Shown here: piece by piece, positions 11,457 to 23,192 of the stretch
Position numbering within the stretch: the stretch's first letter is position 1
Layout of the letters: the number at the start of each line of letters is the position of its first letter
Assembly (NCBI GenBank): GCA_964057225.1
Contig: OZ059897.1
Span: 9,362,001 to 9,426,000 of the forward strand
Source: Auanema rhodensis
Taxonomy: Eukaryota; Nematoda; Chromadorea; Rhabditida; Rhabditidae
DNA length: 64,000 nt
Direction: 5' to 3'
The notes under the pieces: generated by a model
Database searches by the model: none
The model's input: only the letters and a program-made list of their open reading frames with translations
What the model was told of the DNA's origin: nothing
Program-made: the position numbers and the translations under genes

Positions 11457-11529
11457 GCCCGGTTAGCTCAGTCGGTAGAGCACCAGACTCTTAATCTGGC
11501 TGTCGCAGGTTCGAGCCCCGCATCGGGCT
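11457..11529 (+). tRNA. tRNA-Lys-CTT: tRNA-Lys (CTT), T-stem variant
   Basis: Carries G51A; leader acatgatta. Confidence 0.87.
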
Positions 11530-11860
11530 TTAAGTTTTACCTTTTATTTGAAATTATAACGTTTATTTTGAAAATTCATTTCTAACCTCTTTCTGATCAG
11601 ATAGAATTCTTAAGATGTAACATTGTTTCAGTTCTTAGAACTTTGTTTAAGTGTTTTCAAACTTTGTATAGATACCAAGAAAAATGAAATGATAGAGATA
11701 GAACACTTCTAAGATCTTGATCCAAGGTTTTTCTGACAGACTGATCCATTAGAACCAAAGATTACAAGAATTATTCTGATTTCACCTGCATGAAGATCCA
11801 GTAGAAAATTACCTTTTGCTCTGAACATCTAAATGATTCAATACAATATCAGAAATCACA

Positions 11861-11933
11861 GCCCGGTTAGCTCAGTCGGTAGAGCACCAGACTCTTAATC
11901 TGGCTGTCGCGGGTTCGAGCCCCGCATCGGGCT
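11861..11933 (+). tRNA. tRNA-Lys-CTT: tRNA-Lys (CTT)
   Basis: Consensus; leader acaatatca. Confidence 0.95.
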
Positions 11934-12264
11934 TTAAGTTTTACCTTTTATTTGCAATTATAACGTTTATTTTGAAATTTCATTTCTAACCTCTTTCTGA
12001 TCAGATAGAATTCTGTAGATGTAACATTGTTTCAGTTCTTAGAACTTTGTTTAAGTGTTTTCAAACTTTGTATAGACACCAAGAAAAATGAAATGAGAGA
12101 GATAGAACACTTCTAAGATCTCGATCCAAAATATTCCCGACGGACTGAGCCATTAGAACCAAAGATTACAAGAATTATTCTGATTTCACCTGCATAAAGA
12201 TCCAGTAGAAAATTACGTTATGCTCTGAACATCTAAATGATTCAATACATGATTAGAAATCGCA

Positions 12265-12337
12265 GCCCGGTTAGCTCAGTCGGTAGAGCACCAGACTCTT
12301 AATCTGGCTGTCGCGGGTTCGAGCCCCGCATCGGGCT
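12265..12337 (+). tRNA. tRNA-Lys-CTT: tRNA-Lys (CTT)
   Basis: Consensus; leader acatgatta, with cgca instead of caca before the gene. Confidence 0.95.
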
Positions 12338-12667
12338 TTAAGTTTTACCTTTTATTTGAAATTTGAAAGTTTATTTTAAAATTCATTTCTAACCTCTTTC
12401 TGATCAGATAGAATTCTGTAGATGTAACATTGTTTCAGTTCTTAGAACTCTGTTTAAGTGTTTTCAAACTTTGTATAGACACCAAGAAAAATGAAATGAG
12501 AGAGATAGAACACTTCTAAGATCTTGATCTAAGGTTTTTCTGACAGACTGATCCATTAGAACCAAAGATTACAAGAATTATTCTGATTTCACCTGCATGA
12601 AGATCCAGTAGAAAATTACCTTTTGCTCTGAACATCTAAATGATTCAATACAATATCAGAAATCACA

Positions 12668-12740
12668 GCCCGGTTAGCTCAGTCGGTAGAGCACCAGACT
12701 CTTAATCTGGCTGTCGCGGGTTCGAGCCCCGCATCGGGCT
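12668..12740 (+). tRNA. tRNA-Lys-CTT: tRNA-Lys (CTT)
   Basis: Consensus; leader acaatatca. Confidence 0.95.
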
Positions 12741-13071
12741 TTAAGTTTTACCTTTTATTTGCAATTATAACGTTTATTTTGAAATTTCATTTCTAACCTC
12801 TTTCTGATCAAATAGAATTCTGTAGATGTAACATTGTTTCAGTTCTTAGAACTCTGTTTAAGTGTTTTCAAACTTTGTATAGATAACAAGAAAAATGAAA
12901 TGAGAGAGATAGAACACTTCTAAGATCTTGATCCAAAGTTTTTCTGACGAACTGATCCATTAGAACCAAAGATAACAAGAATTATTCTGATTTCACCTGC
13001 ATAAAGATCCAGTAGAAAATTACGTTATGCTCTGAACATCTAAATGATTTAATACAATATTAGAAATCACA

Positions 13072-13121
13072 GCCCGGTTAGCTCAGTCGGTAGAGCACCA
13101 GACTCTTAATCTGGCTGTCGC
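13072..13121 (+). pseudogene. truncated tRNA-Lys, first 50 nt
   Basis: Ends after tgtcgc and is fused to late spacer (ctgatttcatctgc). It keeps the A box and anticodon arm but lacks the T arm, B box and 3' acceptor strand. A full tRNA follows 135 bp from its start. Confidence 0.9.
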
Positions 13122-13206
13122 CTGATTTCATCTGCATAAAGATCCAGTAGAAAATTACCTTTTGCTCTGAACATCTAAATGATTCAATACAATATCAGAA
13201 ATCACT

Positions 13207-13279
13207 GCCCGGTTAGCTCAGTCGGTAGAGCACCAGACTCTTAAACTGGCTGTCGCGGGTTCGAGCCCCGCATCGGGCT
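13207..13279 (+). tRNA. tRNA-Lys-CTT: tRNA-Lys (CTT), anticodon-stem variant
   Basis: T39A gives an A:A mismatch at 31:39; leader acaatatca with cactg junction. Confidence 0.85.
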
Positions 13280-13610
13280 TTAAGTTTTACCTTTTATTTG
13301 AAATTATAACGTTTATTTTGAAAATTCATTTCTAACCTCTTTCTGATCAGATAGAATTCTGTGGATGTAACATTGTTTCAGTTCTTAGAACTTTGTTTAA
13401 GTGTTTTCAAACTTTGTATAGATAACAAGAAAAATAAAATGATAGAGATAGAACACTTCTAAGATCTTGATCTAAGGTTTTTCTGACGGACTGATCCATT
13501 AGAACCAAAGATAACAAGAATTATTCTGATTTCACCTGCATAAAGATCCAGTAGAAAATTACGTTATGCTCTGAACATCTAACTGATTCAATACAATATT
13601 AGAAATCACA

Positions 13611-13683
13611 GCCCGGTTAGCTCAGTCGGTAGAGCACCAGACTCTTAATCTGGCTGTCGCGGGTTCGAGCCCCGCATCGGGCT
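13611..13683 (+). tRNA. tRNA-Lys-CTT: tRNA-Lys (CTT)
   Basis: Consensus; leader acaatatta. Confidence 0.95.
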
Positions 13684-14014
13684 TTAAGTTTTACCTTTTA
13701 TTTGAAATTATAACGTTTATTTTGAAAATTCATTTCTAACCTCTTTCTGATCAGATAGAATTCTTAAGATGTAACATTGTTTCAGTTCTTAGAACTTTGT
13801 TTAAGTGTTTTCAAACTTTGTATAGATACAGAGAAAAATGAAATGATAGAGATAGAACACTTCTAAGATCTTGATCCAAGGTTTTTCTGACGAACTGATC
13901 CATTAGAACCAAAGATAACAAGAATTATTCTGATTTCACCTGCATAAAGATCCAGTAGAAAATTACGTTATGCTCTGAACATCTAAATGATTCAATACAT
14001 GATTAGAAATCACA

Positions 14015-14087
14015 GCCCGGTTAGCTCAGTCGGTAGAGCACCAGACTCTTAATCTGGCTGTCGCGGGTTCGAGCCCCGCATCGGGCT
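14015..14087 (+). tRNA. tRNA-Lys-CTT: tRNA-Lys (CTT)
   Basis: Consensus; leader acatgatta. Confidence 0.95.
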
Positions 14088-14418
14088 TTAAGTTTTACCT
14101 TTTATTTGAAATTATAACGTTTATTTTGAAAATTCATTTCTAACCTCTTTCTGATCAGATAGAATTCTTAAGATGTAACATTGTTTCAGTTCTTAGAACT
14201 TTGTTTAAGTGTTTTCAAACTTTGTATAGATACCAAGAAAAATGAAATGATAGAGATAGAACACTTCTAAGATCTCGATCCAAAATATTCCCGACGGACT
14301 GAGCCATTAGAACCAAAGATTACAAGAATTATTCTGATTTCACCTGCATAAAGATCCAGTAGAAAATTACGTTATGCTCTGAACATCTAAATGATTCAAT
14401 ACATGATTAGAAATCGCA

Positions 14419-14491
14419 GCCCGGTTAGCTCAGTCGGTAGAGCACCAGACTCTTAATCTGGCTGTCGCGGGTTCGAGCCCCGCATCGGGCT
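14419..14491 (+). tRNA. tRNA-Lys-CTT: tRNA-Lys (CTT)
   Basis: Consensus; same cgca leader as 12265, 2154 bp earlier. Confidence 0.95.
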
Positions 14492-14821
14492 TTAAGTTTT
14501 ACCTTTTATTTGAAATTTGAAAGTTTATTTTAAAATTCATTTCTAACCTCTTTCTGATCAGATAGAATTCTGTAGATGTAACATTGTTTCAGTTCTTAGA
14601 ACTCTGTTTAAGTGTTTTCAAACTTTGTATAGACACCAAGAAAAATGAAATGAGAGAGATAGAACACTTCTAAGATCTTGATCTAAGGTTTTTCTGACAG
14701 ACTGATCCATTAGAACCAAAGATTACAAGAATTATTCTGATTTCACCTGCATGAAGATCCAGTAGAAAATTACCTTTTGCTCTGAACATCTAAATGATTC
14801 AATACAATATCAGAAATCACA

Positions 14822-14894
14822 GCCCGGTTAGCTCAGTCGGTAGAGCACCAGACTCTTAATCTGGCTGTCGCGGGTTCGAGCCCCGCATCGGGCT
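14822..14894 (+). tRNA. tRNA-Lys-CTT: tRNA-Lys (CTT)
   Basis: Consensus; leader acaatatca. Confidence 0.95.
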
Positions 14895-15225
14895 TTAAGT
14901 TTTACCTTTTATTTGCAATTATAACGTTTATTTTGAAATTTCATTTCTAACCTCTTTCTGATCAGATAGAATTCTGTAGATGTAACATTGTTTCAGTTCT
15001 TAGAACTCTGTTTAAGTGTTTTCAAACTTTGTATAGATAACAAGAAAAATGAAATGAGAGAGATAGAACACTTCTAAGATCTTGATCCAAAGTTTTTCTG
15101 ACGAACTGATCCATTAGAACCAAAGATAACAAGAATTATTCTGATTTCACCTGCATAAAGATCCAGTAGAAAATTACGTTATGCTCTGAACATCTAAATG
15201 ATTTAATACAATATTAGAAATCACA

Positions 15226-15275
15226 GCCCGGTTAGCTCAGTCGGTAGAGCACCAGACTCTTAATCTGGCTGTCGC
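15226..15275 (+). pseudogene. truncated tRNA-Lys, first 50 nt
   Basis: Same breakpoint as 13072, exactly 2154 bp away, so a duplicate of that event. Confidence 0.9.
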
Positions 15276-15360
15276 CTGATTTCATCTGCATAAAGATCCA
15301 GTAGAAAATTACCTTTTGCTCTGAACATCTAAATGATTCAATACAATATCAGAAATCACT

Positions 15361-15433
15361 GCCCGGTTAGCTCAGTCGGTAGAGCACCAGACTCTTAAAC
15401 TGGCTGTCGCGGGTTCGAGCCCCGCATCGGGCT
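15361..15433 (+). tRNA. tRNA-Lys-CTT: tRNA-Lys (CTT), anticodon-stem variant
   Basis: Carries T39A; duplicate of 13207. Confidence 0.85.
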
Positions 15434-15764
15434 TTAAGTTTTACCTTTTATTTGAAATTATAACGTTTATTTTGAAAATTCATTTCTAACCTCTTTCTGA
15501 TCAGATAGAATTCTGTAGATGTAACATTGTTTCAGTTCTTAGAACTCTGTTTAAGTGTTTTCAAACTTTGTATAGATAACAAGAAAAATAAAATGATAGA
15601 GATAGAACACTTCTAAGTTCTTGATCCAAGGTTTTTCTGACGAACTGATCCATTAGAACCAAAGATAACAAGAATTATTCTGATTTCACCTGCATAAAGA
15701 TCCAGTAGAAAATTACGTTATGCTCTGAACATCTAAATGATTCAATACAATATTAGAAATCACA

Positions 15765-15837
15765 GCCCGGTTAGCTCAGTCGGTAGAGCACCAGACTCTT
15801 AATCTGGCTGTCGCGGGTTCGAGCCCCGCATCGGGCT
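15765..15837 (+). tRNA. tRNA-Lys-CTT: tRNA-Lys (CTT)
   Basis: Consensus; leader acaatatta. Confidence 0.95.
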
Positions 15838-16168
15838 TTAAGTTTTACCTTTTATTTGAAATTTGAAAGTTTATTTTGAAAATTCATTTCTAACCTCTTT
15901 CTGATCAGATAGAATTCTGTGGATGTAACATTGCTTCTGCCCTTTGAACTTTGTTTAAGTGTTTTCAAACTCTGTTTAGATAACAAGAAAAATGAAATGA
16001 TAGAGATAGAACACTTCTAAGATCTCGATCCAAAATATTCCCGACGGACTGCGCCATTAGAACCAAAGATTACAAGAATTATTCTGATTTCACCTGCATA
16101 AAGATCCAGTAGAAAATTACGTTATGCTCTGAACATCTAAATGATTCAATACATGATTAGAAATCACA

Positions 16169-16241
16169 GCCCGGTTAGCTCAGTCGGTAGAGCACCAGAC
16201 TCTTAATCTGGCTGTCGCGGGTTCGAGCCCCGCATCGGGCT
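16169..16241 (+). tRNA. tRNA-Lys-CTT: tRNA-Lys (CTT)
   Basis: Consensus; leader acatgatta. Confidence 0.95.
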
Positions 16242-16507
16242 TTAAGTTTTACCTTTTATTTGAAATTTGAAAGTTTATTTTGAAAATTCATTTCTAACCT
16301 CTTTCTGATCAGATAGAATTCTGTGGATGTAACATTGCTTCTGCCCTTTGAACTTTGTTTAAGTGTTTTCAAACTCTGTTTAGATAACAAGAAAAATGAA
16401 ATGATAGAGAACAAGAATTATTCTGATTTCACCTGCATAAAGATCCAGTAGAAAATTACGTTATGCTCTGAACATCTAAATGATTCAATACATGATTAGA
16501 AATCACA

Positions 16508-16580
16508 GCCCGGTTAGCTCAGTCGGTAGAGCACCAGACTCTTAATCTGGCTGTCGCGGGTTCGAGCCCCGCATCGGGCT
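16508..16580 (+). tRNA. tRNA-Lys-CTT: tRNA-Lys (CTT)
   Basis: Consensus; leader acatgatta. The preceding spacer has an internal deletion (tagagaacaagaat), making a 339-bp unit. Confidence 0.95.
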
Positions 16581-16911
16581 TTAAGTTTTACCTTTTATTT
16601 GAAATTTGAAAGTTTATTTTGAAAATTCATTTCTAACCTCTTTCTGATCAGATAGAATTCTGTGGATGTAACATTGCTTCTGCCCTTTGAACTTTGTTTA
16701 AGTGTTTTCAAACTCTGTTTAGATAACAAGAAAAATGAAATGATAGAGATAGAACACTTCTAAGATCTCGATCCAAAATATTCCCGACGGACTGCGCCAT
16801 TAGAACCAAAGATTACAAGAATTATTCTGATTTCACCTGCATGAAGATCCAGTAGAAAATTACGTTATGCTCTGAACATCTAAATGATTCAATACAATAT
16901 TAGAAAACACA

Positions 16912-16984
16912 GCCCGGTTAGCTCAGTCGGTAGAGCACCAGACTCTTAATCTGGCTGTCGCGGGTTCGAGCCCCGCATCGGGCT
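16912..16984 (+). tRNA. tRNA-Lys-CTT: tRNA-Lys (CTT)
   Basis: Consensus; leader acaatatta with gaaaacac. Confidence 0.95.
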
Positions 16985-17314
16985 TTAAGTTTTACCTTTT
17001 ATTTGAAATTTGAAAGTTTATTTTAAAATTCATTTCTAACCTCTTTCTGATCAGATAGAATTCTTAAGATGTAACATTGTTTCAGTTCTTAGAACTTTGT
17101 TTAAGTGTTTTCAAACTTTGTATAGATACCAAGAAAAATGAAATGATAGAGATAGAACACTTCTAAGATCTCGATCCAAAATATTCCCGACGGACTGAGC
17201 CATTAGAACCAAAGATTACAAGAATTATTCTGATTTCACCTGCATAAAGATCCAGTAGAAAATTACGTTATGCTCTGAACATCTAAATGATTCAATACAA
17301 TATTAGAAATCACA

Positions 17315-17387
17315 GCCCGGTTAGCTCAGTCGGTAGAGCACCAGACTCTTAATCTGGCTGTCGCGGGTTCGAGCCCCGCATCGGGCT
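17315..17387 (+). tRNA. tRNA-Lys-CTT: tRNA-Lys (CTT)
   Basis: Consensus; trailer ctttgag; leader acaatatta. Confidence 0.95.
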
Positions 17388-17659
17388 TTGAGTTTTACCT
17401 TTTATTTGAAATTATAACGTTTATTTTGAAAATTCATTTCTAACCTCTTTCTGATCAGATAGAATTCTGTGGATGTAACATTGTTTCAGTTCTTAGAACT
17501 TTGTTTAAGTGTTTTCAAACTTTGTATAGATAACAAGAAAAATAAAATGATAGAGATAGAACACTTCTAAGTTCTTGATCCAAGGTTTTTCTGACGAACT
17601 GATCCATTAGAACCAAAGATAACAAGAATTATTCTGATTTCACCTGCATAAAGATCCAG

Positions 17660-17700
17660 TAGAAAATTACGAAAAATTTATTTGAAATTTGAAAGTTTAT
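17660..17700 (+). other. deletion junction: unit without a tRNA
   Basis: aaaattac is joined at about 17671 to gaaaaatttatttg of the post-tRNA spacer, removing the leader and tRNA. Confidence 0.8.
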
Positions 17701-17929
17701 TTTGAAAATTCATTTCTAACCTCTTTCTGATCAGATAGAATTCTGTGGATGTAACATTGCTTCTGCCCTTTGAACTTTGTTTAAGTGTTTTCAAACTCTG
17801 TTTAGATAACAAGAAAAATGAAATGATAGAGAACAAGAATTATTCTGATTTCACCTGCATAAAGATCCAGTAGAAAATTACGTTATGCTCTGAACATCTA
17901 AATGATTCAATACATGATTAGAAATCACA

Positions 17930-18002
17930 GCCCGGTTAGCTCAGTCGGTAGAGCACCAGACTCTTAATCTGGCTGTCGCGGGTTCGAGCCCCGCATCGGG
18001 CT
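17930..18002 (+). tRNA. tRNA-Lys-CTT: tRNA-Lys (CTT)
   Basis: Consensus; leader acatgatta. Confidence 0.95.
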
Positions 18003-18333
18003 TTAAGTTTTACCTTTTATTTGAAATTTGAAAGTTTATTTTGAAAATTCATTTCTAACCTCTTTCTGATCAGATAGAATTCTGTGGATGTAACATTGCT
18101 TCTGCCCTTTGAACTTTGTTTAAGTGTTTTCAAACTCTGTTTAGATAACAAGAAAAATGAAATGATAGAGATAGAACACTTCTAAGATCTCGATCCAAAA
18201 TATTCCCGACGGACTGCGCCATTAGAACCAAAGATTACAAGAATTATTCTGATTTCACCTGCATGAAGATCCAGTAGAAAATTACGTTATGCTCTGAACA
18301 TCTAAATGATTCAATACAATATTAGAAAACACA

Positions 18334-18406
18334 GCCCGGTTAGCTCAGTCGGTAGAGCACCAGACTCTTAATCTGGCTGTCGCGGGTTCGAGCCCCGCAT
18401 CGGGCT
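18334..18406 (+). tRNA. tRNA-Lys-CTT: tRNA-Lys (CTT)
   Basis: Consensus; leader acaatatta with gaaaacac. Confidence 0.95.
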
Positions 18407-18736
18407 TTAAGTTTTACCTTTTATTTGAAATTTGAAAGTTTATTTTAAAATTCATTTCTAACCTCTTTCTGATCAGATAGAATTCTTAAGATGTAACATT
18501 GTTTCAGTTCTTAGAACTTTGTTTAAGTGTTTTCAAACTTTGTATAGATACCAAGAAAAATGAAATGATAGAGATAGAACACTTCTAAGATCTCGATCCA
18601 AAATATTCCCGACGGACTGAGCCATTAGAACCAAAGATTACAAGAATTATTCTGATTTCACCTGCATAAAGATCCAGTAGAAAATTACGTTATGCTCTGA
18701 ACATCTAAATGATTCAATACATGATTAGAAATCGCA

Positions 18737-18786
18737 GCCCGGTTAGCTCAGTCGGTAGAGCACCAGACTCTTAATCTGGCTGTCGC
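18737..18786 (+). pseudogene. truncated tRNA-Lys, first 50 nt
   Basis: Same tgtcgc/ctgatttca breakpoint, but with the cgca leader of 14419, so the breakpoint has moved to a different unit background. Confidence 0.9.
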
Positions 18787-18871
18787 CTGATTTCATCTGC
18801 ATAAAGATCCAGTAGAAAATTACCTTTTGCTCTGAACATCTAAATGATTCAATACAATATCAGAAATCACT

Positions 18872-18944
18872 GCCCGGTTAGCTCAGTCGGTAGAGCACCA
18901 GACTCTTAAACTGGCTGTCGCGGGTTCGAGCCCCGCATCGGGCT
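18872..18944 (+). tRNA. tRNA-Lys-CTT: tRNA-Lys (CTT), anticodon-stem variant
   Basis: Carries T39A; leader acaatatca with cactg. Confidence 0.85.
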
Positions 18945-19216
18945 TTAAGTTTTACCTTTTATTTGAAATTATAACGTTTATTTTGAAAATTCATTTCTAA
19001 CCTCTTTCTGATCAGATAGAATTCTGTGGATGTAACATTGTTTCAGTTCTTAGAACTTTGTTTAAGTGTTTTCAAACTTTGTATAGATAACAAGAAAAAT
19101 AAAATGATAGAGATAGAACACTTCTAAGTTCTTGATCCAAGGTTTTTCTGACGAACTGATCCATTAGAACCAAAGATAACAAGAATTATTCTGATTTCAC
19201 CTGCATAAAGATCCAG

Positions 19217-19257
19217 TAGAAAATTACGAAAAATTTATTTGAAATTTGAAAGTTTAT
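19217..19257 (+). other. deletion junction: unit without a tRNA
   Basis: Same junction as at 17671, 1557 bp later. Confidence 0.8.
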
Positions 19258-19486
19258 TTTGAAAATTCATTTCTAACCTCTTTCTGATCAGATAGAATTC
19301 TGTGGATGTAACATTGCTTCTGCCCTTTGAACTTTGTTTAAGTGTTTTCAAACTCTGTTTAGATAACAAGAAAAATGAAATGATAGAGAACAAGAATTAT
19401 TCTGATTTCACCTGCATAAAGATCCAGTAGAAAATTACGTTATGCTCTGAACATCTAAATGATTCAATACATGATTAGAAATCACA

Positions 19487-19559
19487 GCCCGGTTAGCTCA
19501 GTCGGTAGAGCACCAGACTCTTAATCTGGCTGTCGCGGGTTCGAGCCCCGCATCGGTCT
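19487..19559 (+). tRNA. tRNA-Lys-CTT: tRNA-Lys (CTT), acceptor variant
   Basis: G71T breaks acceptor pair 2:71; absent from its sister copy at 17930. Leader acatgatta. Confidence 0.85.
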
Positions 19560-19890
19560 TTAAGTTTTACCTTTTATTTGAAATTTGAAAGTTTATTTTG
19601 AAAATTCATTTCTAACCTCTTTCTGATCAGATAGAATTCTGTGGATGTAACATTGCTTCTGCCCTTTGAACTTTGTTTAAGTGTTTTCAAACTCTGTTTA
19701 GATAACAAGAAAAATGAAATGATAGAGATAGAACACTTCTAAGATCTCGATCCAAAATATTCCCGACGGACTGCGCCATTAGAACCAAAGATTACAAGAA
19801 TTATTCTGATTTCACCTGCATGAAGATCCAGTAGAAAATTACGTTATGCTCTGAACATCTAAATGATTCAATACAATATTAGAAAACACA

Positions 19891-19963
19891 GCCCGGTTAG
19901 CTCAGTCGGTAGAGCACCAGACTCTTAATCTGGCTGTCGCGGGTTCGAGCCCCGCATCGGGCT
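19891..19963 (+). tRNA. tRNA-Lys-CTT: tRNA-Lys (CTT)
   Basis: Consensus; leader acaatatta with gaaaacac. Confidence 0.95.
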
Positions 19964-20293
19964 TTAAGTTTTACCTTTTATTTGAAATTTGAAAGTTTAT
20001 TTTAAAATTCATTTCTAACCTCTTTCTGATCAGATAGAATTCTTAAGATGTAACATTGTTTCAGTTCTTAGAACTTTGTTTAAGTGTTTTCAAACTTTGT
20101 ATAGATACCAAGAAAAATGAAATGATAGAGATAGAACACTTCTAAGATCTCGATCCAAAATATTCCCGACGGACTGAGCCATTAGAACCAAAGATTACAA
20201 GAATTATTCTGATTTCACCTGCATAAAGATCCAGTAGAAAATTACGTTATGCTCTGAACATCTAAATGATTCAATACATGATTAGAAATCGCA

Positions 20294-20366
20294 GCCCGGT
20301 TAGCTCAGTCGGTAGAGCACCAGACTCTTAATCTGGCTGTCGCGGGTTCGAGCCCCGCATCGGGCT
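20294..20366 (+). tRNA. tRNA-Lys-CTT: tRNA-Lys (CTT)
   Basis: Consensus; cgca leader. It corresponds to truncated 18737 but is complete. Confidence 0.95.
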
Positions 20367-20696
20367 TTAAGTTTTACCTTTTATTTGAAATTTGAAAGTT
20401 TATTTTAAAATTCATTTCTAACCTCTTTCTGATCAGATAGAATTCTGTAGATGTAACATTGTTTCAGTTCTTAGAACTCTGTTTAAGTGTTTTCAAACTT
20501 TGTATAGACACCAAGAAAAATGAAATGAGAGAGATAGAACACTTCTAAGATCTTGATCTAAGGTTTTTCTGACAGACTGATCCATTAGAACCAAAGATTA
20601 CAAGAATTATTCTGATTTCACCTGCATAAAGATCCAGTAGAAAATTACCTTTTGCTCTGAACATCTAAATGATTCAATACAATATCAGAAATCACT

Positions 20697-20769
20697 GCCC
20701 GGTTAGCTCAGTCGGTAGAGCACCAGACTCTTAATCTGGCTGTCGCGGGTTCGAGCCCCGCATCGGGCT
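20697..20769 (+). tRNA. tRNA-Lys-CTT: tRNA-Lys (CTT)
   Basis: Consensus anticodon stem despite the cactg leader that elsewhere goes with T39A. Confidence 0.95.
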
Positions 20770-21100
20770 TTAAGTTTTACCTTTTATTTGAAATTATAAC
20801 GTTTATTTTGAAAATTCATTTCTAACCTCTTTCTGATCAGATAGAATTCTGTGGATGTAACATTGTTTCAGTTCTTAGAACTTTGTTTAAGTGTTTTCAA
20901 ACTTTGTATAGATAACAAGAAAAATAAAATGATAGAGATAGAACACTTCTAAGTTCTTGATCTAAAATTTTTCTGACGGACTGATCCATTAGAACCAAAG
21001 ATAACAAGAATTATTCTGATTTCACCTGCATAAAGATCCAGTAGAAAATTACGTTATGCTCTGAACATCTAAATGATTCAATACAATATTAGAAATCACA

Positions 21101-21173
21101 GCCCGGTTAGCTCAGTCGGTAGAGCACCAGACTCTTAATCTGGCTGTCGCGGGTTCGAGCCCCGCATCGGGCT
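21101..21173 (+). tRNA. tRNA-Lys-CTT: tRNA-Lys (CTT)
   Basis: Consensus; leader acaatatta. Confidence 0.95.
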
Positions 21174-21504
21174 TTAAGTTTTACCTTTTATTTGAAATTT
21201 GAAAGTTTATTTTGAAAATTCATTTCTAACCTCTTTCTGATCAGATAGAATTCTGTGGATGTAACATTGCTTCTGCCCTTTGAACTTTGTTTAAGTGTTT
21301 TCAAACTCTGTTTAGATAACAAGAAAAATGAAATGATAGAGATAGAACACTTCTAAGATCTCGATCCAAAATATTCCCGACGGACTGCGCCATTAGAACC
21401 AAAGATTACAAGAATTATTCTGATTTCACCTGCATAAAGATCCAGTAGAAAATTACCTTTTGCTCTGAACATCTAAATGATTCAATAGAATATCAGAAAT
21501 CATA

Positions 21505-21577
21505 GCCCGGTTAGCTCAGTCGGTAGAGCACCAGACTCTTAATCTGGCTGTCGCGGGTTCGAGCCCCGCATCGGGCT
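21505..21577 (+). tRNA. tRNA-Lys-CTT: tRNA-Lys (CTT)
   Basis: Consensus; leader agaatatca. Confidence 0.95.
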
Positions 21578-21908
21578 TTAAGTTTTACCTTTTATTTGAA
21601 ATTTGAAAGTTTATTTTGAAAATTCATTTCTAACCTCTTTCTGATCAGATAGAATTCTGTAGATGTAACATTGTTTCAGTTCTTAGAACTCTGTTTAAGT
21701 GTTTTCAAACTTTGTATAGATAACAAGAAAAATAAAATGATAGAGATAGAACACTTCTAAGATCTTGATCTAAAATTTTTCTGACGGACTGATCCATTAG
21801 AACCAAAGATAACAAGAATTATTCTGATTTCACCTGCATAAAGATCCAGTAGAAAATTACGTTATGCTCTGAACATCTAAATGATTCAATACAATATTAG
21901 AAATCACA

Positions 21909-21981
21909 GCCCGGTTAGCTCAGTCGGTAGAGCACCAGACTCTTAATCTGGCTGTCGCGGGTTCGAGCCCCGCATCGGGCT
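21909..21981 (+). tRNA. tRNA-Lys-CTT: tRNA-Lys (CTT)
   Basis: Consensus; leader acaatatta; first unit of the 4036-bp higher-order repeat. Confidence 0.95.
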
Positions 21982-22312
21982 TTAAGTTTTACCTTTTTTT
22001 TGAAATTATAACGTTTATTTTGAAATTTCATTTCTAACCTCTTTCTGATCAGATAGAATTCTGTGGATGTAACATTGTTTCAGTTCTTAGAACTTTGTTT
22101 AAGTGTTTTCAAACTTTGTATAGATAACAAGAAAAATAAAATGATAGAGATAGAACACTTCTAAGATCTTGATCCAAGGTTTTTCTGACGGACTGATCCA
22201 TTAGAACCAAAGATTACAAGAATTATTCTGATTTCACCTGCATAAAGATCCAGTAGAAAATTACGTTATGCTCTGAACATCTAAATGATTCAATACAATA
22301 TTAGAAATCACA

Positions 22313-22385
22313 GCCCGGTTAGCTCAGTCGGTAGAGCACCAGACTCTTAATCTGGCTGTCGCGGGTTCGAGCCCCGCATCGGGCT
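22313..22385 (+). tRNA. tRNA-Lys-CTT: tRNA-Lys (CTT)
   Basis: Consensus; trailer ctttacg; leader acaatatta. Confidence 0.95.
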
Positions 22386-22715
22386 TTACGTTTTACCTTT
22401 TATTTGAAATTTGAAAGTTTATTTTGAAAATTCATTTCTAACCTCTTTCTGATCAGATAGAATTCTGTGGATGTAACATTGCTTCTGCCCTTTGAACTTT
22501 GTTTAAGTGTTTTCAAACTCTGTTTAGATAACAAGAAAATGAAATGATAGAGATAGAACACTTCTAAGATCTCGATCCAAGGTTTTTCTGACAGACTGAT
22601 CCATTAGAACCAAAGATTACAAGAATTATTCTGATTTCACCTGCATGAAGATCCAGTAGAAAATTACCTTTTGCTCTGAACATCTAAATGATTCAATACA
22701 ATATCAGAAATCACA

Positions 22716-22788
22716 GCCCGGTTAGCTCAGTCGGTAGAGCACCAGACTCTTAATCTGGCTGTCGCGGGTTCGAGCCCCGCATCGGGCT
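22716..22788 (+). tRNA. tRNA-Lys-CTT: tRNA-Lys (CTT)
   Basis: Consensus; leader acaatatca. Confidence 0.95.
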
Positions 22789-23119
22789 TTAAGTTTTACC
22801 TTTCATTTGAAATTATAACGTTTATTTTGAAAATTTATTCCTAACCTTTTTCTGATCAGATAGAATTCTGTAGATGTAACATTGTTTCAGTTCTTAGAAC
22901 TCTGTTTAAGTGTTTTCAAACTTTGTATAGATACCAAGAAAAATGAAATGATAGAGATAGAACACTTCTAAGATCTTGATCCAAGGTTTTTCTGACGGAC
23001 TGATCCATTAGAACCAAAGATTACAAGAATTATTCTGATTTCACCTGCATAAAGATCCAGTAGAAAATTACCTTTTGCTCTGAACATCTAAATGATTCAA
23101 TAGAATATCAGAAATCATA

Positions 23120-23192
23120 GCCCGGTTAGCTCAGTCGGTAGAGCACCAGACTCTTAATCTGGCTGTCGCGGGTTCGAGCCCCGCATCGGGCT
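23120..23192 (+). tRNA. tRNA-Lys-CTT: tRNA-Lys (CTT)
   Basis: Consensus; leader agaatatca. Confidence 0.95.
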
